A stretch of DNA of 44,307 nt from Clostridia bacterium (GTDB lineage: Bacteria > Bacillota > Clostridia > Christensenellales > Aristaeellaceae), in assembly GCA_017429265.1 (NCBI GenBank), contig JAFRPG010000010.1, forward strand, positions 1-44,307, written 5' to 3'. Below the pieces are notes generated by a model, which saw only the letters and a program-made list of their open reading frames with translations, was not told the DNA's origin and did no database searches. Below are positions 1-7,195 of this stretch, in pieces. Made by a program: the position numbers and the translations under genes. Within the stretch, counting starts at the first letter, position 1, and each line of letters begins with the position of its first letter.

Positions 1-209
1 CGCCCTCTGGACTCCTTCGGGGCCGTCCCGTTAAATAACTCTTGGGGAATTGTCAGGTTTTTGATGGAATGCCAGGCTATGCTCTCAGCCTTACCCGACA
101 ACTAACAAGAAAGAGACGGCCCCGAAGGGTCCAGGGGCGATCGGAAAGCCCCTGGCGCGCTCCGCAGAGCGCGAACCCTTTCCCATAAGGTTTCCCGGCC
201 TTTCCGTGA
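1..209. repeat. Composite inverted-hairpin element E1 (B' end cut by window start, A end complete)
   Basis: The window opens inside a minus-oriented type B end (positions 1-29). A spacer follows, then a plus-oriented type A end starting with GACGGCCCCGAAGG at 115. Hairpin 1 of the A end pairs CCAGGGGC (131-138) with GCCCCTGG (148-155) around the loop GATCGGAAA. Hairpin 2 pairs CGCGCTC (156-162) with GAGCGCG (167-173) around CGCA. The outer flank runs to CGTGAA near 209. The spacer is almost identical, in reverse complement, to that of element E2 at 2816-3070. It lies downstream of the 3' end of the minus-strand GNAT gene. No coding function is visible. Confidence 0.85.
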
Positions 210-242
210 AAAAGCGTAAGACAGGTTCAGAAAGGCCCCTCC

Positions 243-734
243 TTACACCTTCTCGAACGCCAGCCGGGGATCGTTGTCCTGCGCCACATGGATGATCCCG
301 CAGTATTTGAAGCCGCACTTTTCGAGCAGTCGCTGCATGGGGCGGTTGTCGGGGTGGGTGTCTATGCGCAGATGCCCGCAGCGGGCGAAGGCCCAGTCCA
401 GGCACAGCCTGCCGCAGCCCCTCGCCGCAATGCGGTGCACCACGCCGTAGGGGCCGTCCGCGATCCACGCCCCGTCCTCGATCACGGCGTAGGTCGGCTC
501 GATCGCCTCCCCGGCGTCAAAGAAGAAGGTCCCGGCGATCCTTCCTCCGATCTCGCAGACATGGCTGTGCCCGGCCCCGATATCCCTGCGGATCAGGTCC
601 TCGGGCGGCCAGCGGTTCGGGCCCCACTGGCGCGGGTTCCCGGTCTGTGCCATAAATCGCCTTGCATCCTCATACAGGGCCATCAGCGCGGGAACGTCCT
701 CCCCGCGCGTCAGGCGGATCAGATGATCGCTCAA
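243..734 (-). CDS. GNAT-family N-acetyltransferase
   Basis: 163-residue protein of the GNAT fold, which transfers an acetyl group from acetyl-CoA to an amine; the substrate cannot be told from sequence. The N-terminal half (LIRLTRGEDVPALMALYEDA) is the usual strand-helix start. The C-terminal part has the acetyl-CoA-binding region in altered form (VVHRIAARGCGRLCLDWAF, about residues 98-116) and the typical DTHPDNRPMQRLLEKCGF motif near 125-142. The start codon is TTG at 734: an SD (GGAGG, complement of 743-747) lies 8 nt upstream and no in-frame ATG fits. A promoter is visible upstream at 807-835. It is transcribed divergently from popT. It resembles small cytoplasmic single-domain acetyltransferases of Firmicutes. 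Confidence 0.85.
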   Translation of the reverse strand: MSDHLIRLTRGEDVPALMALYEDARRFMAQTGNPRQWGPNRWPPEDLIRRDIGAGHSHVCEIGGRIAGTFFFDAGEAIEPTYAVIEDGAWIADGPYGVVHRIAARGCGRLCLDWAFARCGHLRIDTHPDNRPMQRLLEKCGFKYCGIIHVAQDNDPRLAFEKV

Positions 735-806
735 TTTCTTTTCCTCCGTGAAATATTCCCGGCCCTTTCCGCGTCCTGATCATCGGAGGAAGGCCGCCTG
801 CCCAGC

Positions 807-835
807 ATCATACCAGTCCCCGCGCCGTTTTTCAA
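807..835 (-). promoter_or_regulatory. Probable sigma-A promoter of the GNAT gene
   Basis: On the minus strand TTGAAA (830-835) and TATGAT (807-812) are separated by 17 nt. They lie about 73 nt upstream of the TTG start at 734. The fit is good by eye but untested. Confidence 0.5.
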
Positions 836-936
836 GTGCCTTGCCGCCGGTGTGCGCGCTCCCCGCCCACATCAAACCTTTCCGAGAATTGTTCATCTTC
901 CTTCCCGCTTCCGCAACACTTTGTTCACACCTGTCC

Positions 937-965
937 TTGATGCTGTCACAGGCGGGTGATATCAT
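937..965 (+). promoter_or_regulatory. Probable sigma-A promoter of popT
   Basis: TTGATG (937-942) and TATCAT (960-965) are separated by exactly 17 nt, about 40 nt before the popT start region. The 842-936 stretch before it shows no gene. Confidence 0.5.
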
Positions 966-1005
966 AATAGGAGCACGGAAGTGCCATCCTTTTCCGATCG
1001 AAATA

Positions 1006-1980
1006 ATGAAAGAAGGCGGTTTGCCGTTGCATTTTATCCTTGACATTCTGCGCGGGGCGGTGATCGGCCTGGCCAACGCCGTCCCCGGGGTCTCCGGCGG
1101 CACGATGATGGTCTCCATGGGCATTTATGACAAGATCATCGGGAGCCTCAACAGCCTCTTCAAGCGGTTCAGGCAGTCCTTCAGGACCCTGCTCCCCTAC
1201 CTGATCGGCATGGCCGTGGCGATCCTCGCCGGCGCGCTGATCCTCAAAAAGGCCTTCGCGAGCATCCCGCTGCCCACCAGCGCCCTGTTCATCGGCCTGA
1301 TCCTCGGCAGCATCCCGATCATCCTCAAGCAGATGAAGGGTGTCCGGATCGACGTGCTGTCGGTGCTGCTCTTCCTGGTCTTCGCGGCGATCGTGATCGT
1401 GCCCAAGGTGATCGCCAACGCGGGCGGCGGTGCGGATCAGCAGCTCGGGCGCGATTTCGGCCACATCCTGATCTACTTCCTGATGGGTGTGATCGCCTCG
1501 GCCTCGATGGTGATCCCGGGGATCTCCGGCTCGATGATGCTGATGATCTTCGGCTACTACCGCCCGATCTACACCGAGACCCTCGGCGGGCTCTTCAGCC
1601 TCGTCAAACAGGGGAACTGGGCGGAGGTCGGCCAGAGCATGGTCATCCTCATCCCCTTCGCCGTGGGCATCGTCGTCGGCCTCTTCGGGGTCGCGAAGCT
1701 GATCGAGTTCCTCCTGCGGAAGTGGAAGGGCTACACCTACTGCGCGATCCTCGGCATGGTGGTGGCCTCGCCGGTGGTCATCGTGCTGGATCAGAACAAC
1801 TGGTGGCGCGCAGTCACCGATGAGGCGGGCAAGGCCGTGACGGACGCCGCGGGCGCCGCCGTCATGGAGCCCCGGCCCGTCACCGCGTGGATCATCATCG
1901 CCTCGGTCATCGCCCTGGCCGTCGGCGCGCTCATCGCGTGGAAGCTCGGCGGCGACCCGGAACCTGTCACGAAGGAATAA
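1006..1980 (+). CDS. popT: DUF368 membrane protein, polyprenyl-phosphate transporter (PopT family)
   Basis: About 324 residues, hydrophobic throughout, with around eight to ten membrane segments. The family signature is a duplicated motif: GLANAVPGVSGGTMMVSMGIY near the N-terminus and ASMVIPGISGSMMLMIFGYY in the middle. DUF368 proteins have been shown to return undecaprenyl phosphate across the membrane, recycling the lipid carrier for peptidoglycan and other wall polymers. The function here is inferred from the family. The reading frame is open back to 748, but homology starts after 1006. ATG 1006 has no clear SD; TTG 1021 or 1027 sits behind AGAAGGCGG, so the exact start is uncertain. The 3' end is followed after 34 nt by a secreted peptidoglycan-binding protein, probably co-transcribed. 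Confidence 0.85.
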   Translation: MKEGGLPLHFILDILRGAVIGLANAVPGVSGGTMMVSMGIYDKIIGSLNSLFKRFRQSFRTLLPYLIGMAVAILAGALILKKAFASIPLPTSALFIGLILGSIPIILKQMKGVRIDVLSVLLFLVFAAIVIVPKVIANAGGGADQQLGRDFGHILIYFLMGVIASASMVIPGISGSMMLMIFGYYRPIYTETLGGLFSLVKQGNWAEVGQSMVILIPFAVGIVVGLFGVAKLIEFLLRKWKGYTYCAILGMVVASPVVIVLDQNNWWRAVTDEAGKAVTDAAGAAVMEPRPVTAWIIIASVIALAVGALIAWKLGGDPEPVTKE

Positions 1981-2014
1981 TAAAGAAATCATTCGATAAA
2001 GGGAGGTATCCATC

Positions 2015-2758
2015 ATGAAGAAGACCCTGACCCTGATCGTCACCGTGGCGCTGCTCCTGTGCGTCACCTTGAGCGCGAGCGCCGTCACCATGCTCCAGGA
2101 GGGCGACCGCGGCGCGTCCGTCAAGAAGCTCCAACAGGCGCTGGTCAGCGGCGGCTGGGCGGACCTCAAGTGCGACGGTGTCTACGGCCCCAAGACCGCG
2201 GCCGCCGTCAAGTACTATCAGCAGATGAACGGCCTGGTGGCTACCGGCCGCGCGGGCAGCATCACCCTGACCCAGCTGCTCGGCACGCCCGATGTGGATC
2301 TGAACAAGGACGGCGAGAACACGATGGGCAAGGGCTCCAACGGCCCCGCCGTGCTCGCCGTGCAGCAGAAGCTGAAGGCCCTGGGCTACTACAAGGGCGC
2401 CCTCGACGGCAAGTTCGGCAACGGCACCCTCGCAGCGGTGAAGAGCTTCCAGACGCTCAACGGCCTGCGCGCCGACGGCAAGGTGGGCTCCAAGACCCTG
2501 GCGAAGCTGGACGCGGCCGACGCTGTGCCGTGGCATGCCACCATCACCTACTCGAAGCTGCGCCGCGGCTCCACCGGCTCCGCAGTCGTCAAGCTGCAGA
2601 CCGCGCTGAAGGCCGCGAGCTACTACAGCGGCGCGATCACCGGCTACTTCAGCCTGGAGACCGAGCTGGCTGTCCGCAACTTCCAGACCGCGAACAATCT
2701 GAAGGTCGACGGCATCGCGGGTCAGCAGACCCAGTCCCTGCTCTACGGGACTCCGTGA
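2015..2758 (+). CDS. Secreted protein with three peptidoglycan-binding (PG_binding_1) repeats
   Basis: 247 residues. The signal peptide covers about residues 1-23 (KK, hydrophobic core, then SASA). Three PG_binding_1-type three-helix repeats follow at about 30-90, 105-165 and 178-245. Each has the typical pattern of V..LQ..L, Y..G..DG.FG..T..AV..FQ...GL..DG..G..T. No catalytic domain is present, so it probably binds the wall or is an accessory to hydrolases. SD GGGAGGT lies at 2001-2007, 7 nt before the ATG. It follows popT closely, consistent with an envelope-related operon, and ends at a strong terminator. Confidence 0.9.
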   Translation: MKKTLTLIVTVALLLCVTLSASAVTMLQEGDRGASVKKLQQALVSGGWADLKCDGVYGPKTAAAVKYYQQMNGLVATGRAGSITLTQLLGTPDVDLNKDGENTMGKGSNGPAVLAVQQKLKALGYYKGALDGKFGNGTLAAVKSFQTLNGLRADGKVGSKTLAKLDAADAVPWHATITYSKLRRGSTGSAVVKLQTALKAASYYSGAITGYFSLETELAVRNFQTANNLKVDGIAGQQTQSLLYGTP

Positions 2759-2765
2759 TCCCCGA

Positions 2766-2806
2766 CGAAAACCCCCGGCCGCGCAATGCCGTCCGGGGGT
2801 TTTCGT
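2766..2806 (+). terminator. Rho-independent terminator of the popT/PG-binding unit
   Basis: Perfect 13-bp stem CGAAAACCCCCGG (2766-2778) with CCGGGGGTTTTCG (2793-2805), starting 8 nt after the stop codon. The run of T lies within the 3' arm. Confidence 0.8.
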
Positions 2807-2815
2807 ATGCCCCCG

Positions 2816-3070
2816 GACGGGAGGATCCGCGCTCTGCGGAGCGCGCCAGGGGCTTTCCGATCGCCCCTGGACCCTTCGGGGCCGTCTCTATCTTGTTAGT
2901 TGTCGGGTAAGGCTGAGAGCATAGCCTGGCATTCCATCAAAAACCTGACAATTCCCCAAGAATGATTTAATGGGACGGCCCCGAAGGAGTCCAGAGGGCG
3001 ATCGGAAAGCCCTCTGGTGCGCCCGCAGGCGCATTCCCTCACCAACGGAGTTTCCCTAACGAAACGTGAA
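2816..3070. repeat. Composite inverted-hairpin element E2 (A' - spacer - B)
   Basis: The minus-oriented type A end has hairpin 2 arms at 2828-2834/2839-2845 and hairpin 1 arms at 2846-2853/2863-2870. The spacer carries TTGTCGGG and two copies of a CCTGRCAWTCC-like motif 19 nt apart. The plus-oriented type B end has CCAGAGGGC 2991-2999 with GCCCTCTGG 3009-3017, then TGCGCC 3018-3023 with GGCGCA 3028-3033. The outer end is near CGTGAA at 3065-3070. It sits between the convergent 3' ends of the PG-binding gene and the Na/Pi cotransporter gene. It is an inverted near-copy of E1. Confidence 0.9.
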
Positions 3071-3075
3071 GAACC

Positions 3076-3100
3076 AAAAAACCGCCCGGTTCACGGGCGG
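3076..3100 (-). terminator. Rho-independent terminator of the Na/Pi cotransporter gene
   Basis: Read on the minus strand, CCGCCCG/CGGGCGG (3094-3100 with 3082-3088) is followed by six T (complement of 3076-3081), 15 nt after the stop codon. Confidence 0.8.
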
Positions 3101-3115
3101 CGCGGGATCATCGGT

Positions 3116-4765
3116 TCAGCCTGCTTCCTCCACGCGGGGGAGGTTTGCTTCGTCCAGGGCCGTGGCGAGGTTCAGGGCGTGGTCGGAGCAGCGCTCGAGG
3201 TCGATCGCCATGTCGGTGAAGATGACACCGCCGTGGGGATCGCATCCGTCGTGCATGAATCGCTCCACATGGTGCGCCACGGCGAGGGCCTTCACGTCGT
3301 CGACCTCCTCCTCGAGGTTTGCCGCGTCGGGGATCCGGTCAAAGCGGTCGTGCTCGAAGATATCCAGGCCGAGGGCCACGGAGCGCAGGGTGTACTCGCT
3401 CAGGGAGCGCAGGTCCGCGAAGGCCGCTTCACTGAGCTTGGCCTCGCCGGAGGCCACCTGCTGGGCGTACTCGGCGATGTTCTCCGCGTGGTCGGAGATG
3501 CGCTCGATGCCGTCGGCGGCCTGGATCATGCGGTAGAGGCGGCCGAGGGACTGGCGCGGGAGGTCGAGGCTTTTCAGCTCCGCCAGGCGGCCGAGGATGG
3601 CGCCGGTCAGATAGTCGACGGTCTCCTCACCCTCCGCCACGCGGTCGATCTCGCTCAGATCCTGCTCGGTCATGCAGTGGCAGGCGATGCGGAGGTTCTC
3701 CAGGGCGATGTGGCCCATGCGGCTGATCTCCAGCTGGGCCTGATGCACGGCGAAGGCCGGCGGGATGCGGTCGGTCTGCTGGAGGTAGATAAGGCGGTGC
3801 TCCTGCGTGCGCCGGGTCTCCGCGTCGGTGTAGGGGATCAGGTGCTCCACGATCCGCACCACGATCTGCGACACGGGCAGGAGGACGATGGCCGAGAACA
3901 CCGCGAAGATCGTGTGCGCGTTTGCGACCTGGCGGGCCACGTCGGTGGGCGAGAGGGACTTGATCCAGTCGAGGATGACCGGGAAGAAGAGCAGCAGGCC
4001 CGAGATCATGTAGGCGCGGATGAGGTTGTACACCAGGCTCATCATCGCGCAGCGGCGGCCCTTGCGCCCGGCCGTCAGGGAGGCCAGGAGGTTGGGCGTC
4101 ACCGAGCCGATGGCCGCGCCGATGCACAGCCAGGCAGCGTCCTCAAAGCGCAGCAGCCCCTGCACCGCGAAGGCCTGGAAGATGACCGTGGACGAGGAGG
4201 AGGACTGGAGCAGCGCCGTGAACAGGACGCCGAAGAGGACCAGCAGGCCCGGGTTCTCGAGGCTGTCCACGAGGCGGCGGAAGGACTCCATCTCGGCGAG
4301 CGGGGCGATGGCGCTCTTCATCAGCGCGATGCCCTGGAACAGCATGCCGAAGCCGAGGAGCACGGTGCCGATCGCCCGCAGCATGCGCTTTTTCCCGAAG
4401 ATGACGAGGACGGCGCCCGCGAAGAGGATGAACGGCGTGTACGCGCTGATGGAGAAGGCGGTGATCTGCGCGGTGATCGTCGTACCGACCGAGGCGCCGA
4501 TGATGACGCCGACGGCCTGCCCCAGGGTCATCAGCCCCGAGGAGACGAAGCCCACGACCATCACGTCGGTGGCGGAGGAGGACTGGATCAGCACCGTGAC
4601 GGCGATGCCCACAAGCACCGCGATGACCGGGTTGCGGGTGGCCTTTTCGAGGATCGTCCGCAGGTGATCGCCGCAGGCGGCGCGCAGGCCCGATGACAGC
4701 TGCGTCATGCCGAAGAGGAAGAGGCCGACGCCGCCCAGCAGCGTGAAAATCATCTTGATGTCCAT
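3116..4765 (-). CDS. Na+/Pi cotransporter family protein with C-terminal PhoU-like domain
   Basis: 549 residues. The N-terminal ~310 residues form the membrane transporter. They contain two inverted Na_Pi_cotrans repeats, marked by QSSSAT at 61-66 and QSSSSST at 187-193, with glycine-rich helices such as VGVIIGASVGTTITAQ after the first. The C-terminal ~200 residues form a cytoplasmic helical PhoU-like domain with the repeats MIQAADGIERISDHAENIAE and FTDMAIDLERCSDHALNLA. This is the standard bacterial NptA/YjbB-type layout, which couples sodium to phosphate movement. The direction (uptake or export) cannot be told. SD AAAGGGAG lies 6 nt upstream of the ATG at 4765. The gene has its own terminator. 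Confidence 0.92.
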   Translation of the reverse strand: MDIKMIFTLLGGVGLFLFGMTQLSSGLRAACGDHLRTILEKATRNPVIAVLVGIAVTVLIQSSSATDVMVVGFVSSGLMTLGQAVGVIIGASVGTTITAQITAFSISAYTPFILFAGAVLVIFGKKRMLRAIGTVLLGFGMLFQGIALMKSAIAPLAEMESFRRLVDSLENPGLLVLFGVLFTALLQSSSSSTVIFQAFAVQGLLRFEDAAWLCIGAAIGSVTPNLLASLTAGRKGRRCAMMSLVYNLIRAYMISGLLLFFPVILDWIKSLSPTDVARQVANAHTIFAVFSAIVLLPVSQIVVRIVEHLIPYTDAETRRTQEHRLIYLQQTDRIPPAFAVHQAQLEISRMGHIALENLRIACHCMTEQDLSEIDRVAEGEETVDYLTGAILGRLAELKSLDLPRQSLGRLYRMIQAADGIERISDHAENIAEYAQQVASGEAKLSEAAFADLRSLSEYTLRSVALGLDIFEHDRFDRIPDAANLEEEVDDVKALAVAHHVERFMHDGCDPHGGVIFTDMAIDLERCSDHALNLATALDEANLPRVEEAG

Positions 4766-4800
4766 GGAAAGCTCCCTTTCCTGATGTCCGGCATCCTGCC

Positions 4801-4820
4801 CGGGGCGAGCGCTCGCCCCG
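4801..4820. repeat. Perfect 20-bp palindrome upstream of the Na/Pi cotransporter gene
   Basis: CGGGGCGAGCGCTCGCCCCG is a perfect inverted repeat 36-55 nt before the ATG at 4765. On the plus strand it is followed by CTTTTCG. On the minus (coding) strand no T-run follows. It could be a leader hairpin, a protein-binding site or a poor terminator; the sequence does not decide. Confidence 0.55.
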
Positions 4821-4929
4821 CTTTTCGCGCGCGGGATGCCTTCCGGGTGTCAATTGCGTCGGAGCGGATGTGTACGGCGGGGATACGCGGAGACGAAGAA
4901 GAAGCCGTAGGGCTTGCCCCTGCATGCCG

Positions 4930-4990
4930 GCGCCGAAGGTTTCCAAAGGGCGATCGGAAAGCCCTTTGGCCGTGTCCGCGGACGCGGGAT
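4930..4990 (+). repeat. Solo type C end of the hairpin element family (E3)
   Basis: GCGCCGAAGG is followed by hairpin 1 CCAAAGGGC (4943-4951) with GCCCTTTGG (4961-4969) and the constant loop GATCGGAAA. Hairpin 2 is CGTGTC (4971-4976) with GACGCG (4981-4986), loop CGCG. No partner end is seen nearby. It lies immediately 3' of the thioesterase gene. Confidence 0.8.
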
Positions 4991-4992
4991 CC

Positions 4993-5727
4993 TCAGCCCC
5001 TCGGCCGGAGACGTCCGCCGAGATCGAAATGGCGGTCTCCGTCCACAAAGCCCGAGTACGAGAAGTCGTTCCCGAGGCGGTGAAGCTCGGTGTGCACCTT
5101 CTGCCCGGGACGGATCTCCTGGGTGTAGGTGATCGTGAACCGCGCCAGCTCGCTCTCCCGCATGGCGTCGATGCCGAGGGCGTCGCAGGCCCAGTCGATG
5201 TAGCGCGTGTTGTTGACGTGGACATTGGCGTCCATGTCGGTGTAGCGGGGATACCAGTCCTCGGCGAGCAGGGTGCCGCCGACCTCGGTCACCGGGGCCG
5301 GAAGTCCCAGCGGGGCGGGCAGGTCGCTGTTGTCGGGCATCAGGGCCGCGACCTCGCCGGGCTGCACCATGCGGCGGCTGGTCAGGTCCAGCAGGACCCA
5401 GAGACTGGCCGCGCGCCCGATCTCCGCGCCGCCCTCGTCGCGGACCACGAAGTACCGGGGGAAGAACCACCGGCGCAGCGGCGTCGGGAAGGTCTCCATC
5501 GTGACTTTGTCCCCGATGCGCGGGTAGCGGTCCATCTCCACCTCGATCCGGGTCAGCACCCAGGCGAGGTTGCGCAGGATCAGCTCGTTGCGCCCCACGC
5601 CCAGCAGGGCGGAGTGCGCGCCGCCGGCTTCCTGCATGGACTGAAGGATGGCTCCGGGCCGCCAGGCGCCGTTCAGGTCACAGTCACGGGTGAGTACGGG
5701 AAAGGTTTCGGTGTATTTCTTGAGCAT
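4993..5727 (-). CDS. Acyl-ACP thioesterase (FatA/FatB-like, double hotdog)
   Basis: 244 residues, the usual size for bacterial acyl-ACP thioesterases, which release free fatty acids from acyl carrier protein. The N-terminal hotdog runs over about 1-130 (LKKYTETFPVLTRDCDLNG, then WVLTRIEVEMDRYPRIGDKV). The C-terminal hotdog carries the catalytic-type motif DMDANVHVNNTRYIDW near 173-188, with the conserved Asn/His. An in-frame extension to 5835 exists, but the start at 5727 has an SD (GAAAGGAAG, 10 nt away) and matches family starts. The promoter is at 5776-5804. It is monocistronic and the 3' end abuts the solo repeat E3. The substrate chain length cannot be read from sequence. Confidence 0.9.
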   Translation of the reverse strand: MLKKYTETFPVLTRDCDLNGAWRPGAILQSMQEAGGAHSALLGVGRNELILRNLAWVLTRIEVEMDRYPRIGDKVTMETFPTPLRRWFFPRYFVVRDEGGAEIGRAASLWVLLDLTSRRMVQPGEVAALMPDNSDLPAPLGLPAPVTEVGGTLLAEDWYPRYTDMDANVHVNNTRYIDWACDALGIDAMRESELARFTITYTQEIRPGQKVHTELHRLGNDFSYSGFVDGDRHFDLGGRLRPRG

Positions 5728-5775
5728 GCGGGGTGCGCTTCCTTTCGGAGATCGGCGGATGTTCCACCAATATCC

Positions 5776-5804
5776 ATTGTACCACCTGCGCGTCAAGATT
5801 GCAA
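5776..5804 (-). promoter_or_regulatory. Probable sigma-A promoter of the thioesterase gene
   Basis: Minus strand TTGCAA (5799-5804) and TACAAT (5776-5781), 17-nt spacing, about 48 nt before the ATG. It lies just downstream of the AbrB-like gene's terminator. Confidence 0.6.
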
Positions 5805-5836
5805 GGAAAAAGGACGTCAAACGGTGTGCGGACATG

Positions 5837-5861
5837 AAAAAAGCCTCCGGCCGGAGGCTTT
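5837..5861 (-). terminator. Rho-independent terminator of the AbrB-like regulator gene
   Basis: Self-complementary AGCCTCCGGCCGGAGGCT (5842-5859), followed on the minus strand by a run of T (complement of 5837-5842), soon after the stop at 5873. Confidence 0.85.
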
Positions 5862-5872
5862 CCGCAAGGAGA

Positions 5873-6115
5873 TCACAGTCCCCGGATCGCCGTCTGACAA
5901 GCCCGGCACACGGCCTTGTCGCGGTAGGTGATCAGATCTGCCTCGCTGCCGCAGAAGATGCAGCCCGAACGGACTTTGCGAAGGATGATGCTGTCTCCGT
6001 CCACGTAGACCTCCAGCGGGTCTTTCACGGAGATGTCCATCGTTCTGCGCAGTTCGATGGGGAGCACCACGCGGCCAAGATTGTCCAGCTGGCGAACCAC
6101 ACCGGTTGATTTCAT
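5873..6115 (-). CDS. AbrB/SpoVT-type transcriptional regulator with C-terminal Cys4 cluster
   Basis: 80 residues. The N-terminal ~48 residues are a swapped-hairpin AbrB DNA-binding domain (STGVVRQLDNLGRVVLPIEL, then VKDPLEVYVDGDSIILRK). The C-terminus has C52-x2-C55 and C70-x2-C73, a likely zinc or redox knuckle. This layout is frequent in Clostridia transition-state regulators, which act as DNA-binding multimers on many promoters. The start at 6115 is fixed by a strong SD (GAGGAGG, 6 nt away); the longer open frame to 6397 runs over the promoter. A near-consensus promoter precedes it and its own terminator follows. Targets are unknown. Confidence 0.92.
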   Translation of the reverse strand: MKSTGVVRQLDNLGRVVLPIELRRTMDISVKDPLEVYVDGDSIILRKVRSGCIFCGSEADLITYRDKAVCRACQTAIRGL

Positions 6116-6197
6116 TGACCTATCCTCCTCTTTTCCCCTGCTCCGCCAAACCGCGGGAACAGTCAAGTTCAAAGAGACGAATCTTTGAATCGTTATT

Positions 6198-6226
6198 ATT
6201 CTATCGCTATCAAACTGTTCTGTCAA
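6198..6226 (-). promoter_or_regulatory. Strong sigma-A promoter of the AbrB-like gene
   Basis: Minus strand TTGACA (6221-6226) and TAGAAT (6198-6203) with 17-nt spacing, about 83 nt before the ATG. The surrounding region is markedly AT-rich. Confidence 0.75.
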
Positions 6227-6310
6227 GAGGAAGAGGGCTATTGACCGCGTTTTCGTATTCCAAAAGAGTGAAAAAGGTATACGGAAACCCGTGAACGGCC
6301 CGGATCCCGC

Positions 6311-6340
6311 TTGCGGCGGAGGCTGCTTCCGTGCTATGAT
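6311..6340 (+). promoter_or_regulatory. Possible promoter of the sirtuin gene
   Basis: TTGCGG (6311-6316) and extended -10 TGC-TATGAT (TATGAT 6335-6340) are 18 nt apart, 35 nt before the ATG at 6375. Confidence 0.45.
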
Positions 6341-6374
6341 GGGGGAGGGAGTGCATCCGGAGGGAGGGAAGGAA

Positions 6375-7085
6375 ATGACACTGCAGGAGATCGTCAACAG
6401 GGCGAAGCGCGTCGTGTTTTTCGGCGGGGCCGGGGTGTCGACGGCCAGCGGGATCCCGGACTTCCGCTCGGCGGAGGGTCTGTACGCCGGCGCCTGGCGC
6501 GGGTATCCGCCGGAGGAGATCCTGTCCGTGAACTTCTTCTATCTTCATCCGGAGGAGTTCTTCGACTATTACCGGAGCCACATGCTCTTCCCCGATGCGG
6601 TTCCCAACGCCGCGCACTGCTTCCTTGCGGATCTGGAGAGGGCTGGAAAACTCCGCGGCATCGTCACCCAGAACGTGGACGGCCTTCACCGGGCGGCCGG
6701 GAACCGCCTGGTCTACGAGCTCCACGGCTCGGTCCGCGAGAAAACCTGCCTGGAGTGCGGGGCGTCCTACAGCCTGGAGTGGCTGCTGGGGACGGAGGGC
6801 ATCCCGCGCTGCCCCTGCGGCGGGGCGGTCCGGCCGGGGATCACCCTCTACGGCGAGGCGCTGAACCCCTATGTCCTGCGCGGGGCGCGCCGGGAGATCG
6901 CCGCCTGCGACACGCTGATCGTCGCGGGGACCAGCCTCAGCGTGGAGCCTGCCGCAAGCCTCCTCGACGGCTTCCGCGGCCGCTGCCTCGTCGTCATCAA
7001 CCGCGATCCCACCCCCGCCGACGCCCGCGCCGACCTCGTGCTGCGCGGGGATGTGGCGGAGATCCTCGCGGAAGTGAGGGTCTGA
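6375..7085 (+). CDS. cobB: NAD-dependent protein deacylase (Sir2/sirtuin)
   Basis: 236 residues, full length for a bacterial sirtuin. The NAD-binding motif GAGVSTASGIPDFRS lies at 18-32 and TQNVDGLH at 98-105. The catalytic His117 is in ELHGS. Four zinc ligands are Cys125, Cys128, Cys146 and Cys148; the second pair is C-x-C, as in several Clostridia sirtuins. GTSLSVEPA lies near 190. It removes acyl groups from protein lysines using NAD+, giving nicotinamide and O-acyl-ADP-ribose. The start is set by the SD GGGAGGGAAGGA just before 6375. It is monocistronic, followed by the typA promoter after about 36 nt. Confidence 0.92.
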   Translation: MTLQEIVNRAKRVVFFGGAGVSTASGIPDFRSAEGLYAGAWRGYPPEEILSVNFFYLHPEEFFDYYRSHMLFPDAVPNAAHCFLADLERAGKLRGIVTQNVDGLHRAAGNRLVYELHGSVREKTCLECGASYSLEWLLGTEGIPRCPCGGAVRPGITLYGEALNPYVLRGARREIAACDTLIVAGTSLSVEPAASLLDGFRGRCLVVINRDPTPADARADLVLRGDVAEILAEVRV

Positions 7086-7121
7086 CGCCCGAAAGCCCGC
7101 GAAAGAGCGCGCATCCGCGTC

Positions 7122-7150
7122 TTGACAGCCTTTCCCTGCGGAATTATAAT
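7122..7150 (+). promoter_or_regulatory. Consensus sigma-A promoter of typA
   Basis: TTGACA (7122-7127) and TATAAT (7145-7150) with 17-nt spacing are a perfect match to the housekeeping consensus, 45 nt upstream of the typA ATG. Confidence 0.9.
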
Positions 7151-7195
7151 GAAGGCCGCTGCCCACGGGCAGACGGAAGGAGAGACCAGAACCGC

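Noticed and set aside
115..190. CRISPR repeat array
   Set aside because: Repeat units occur in inverted pairs kilobases apart, with no regular spacers and no cas genes.
91..468. Short open frames running through the repeat elements, with shared peptide SAERARGFPIAPGPFG
   Set aside because: The shared peptide is only the translation of the hairpins; stems change with compensation and without regard to reading frame.
3017..4696. Long plus-strand open frame opposite the Na/Pi cotransporter gene
   Set aside because: Low-complexity, His/Asp/Gly/Arg-rich product with no domain; antisense shadow caused by high GC content.
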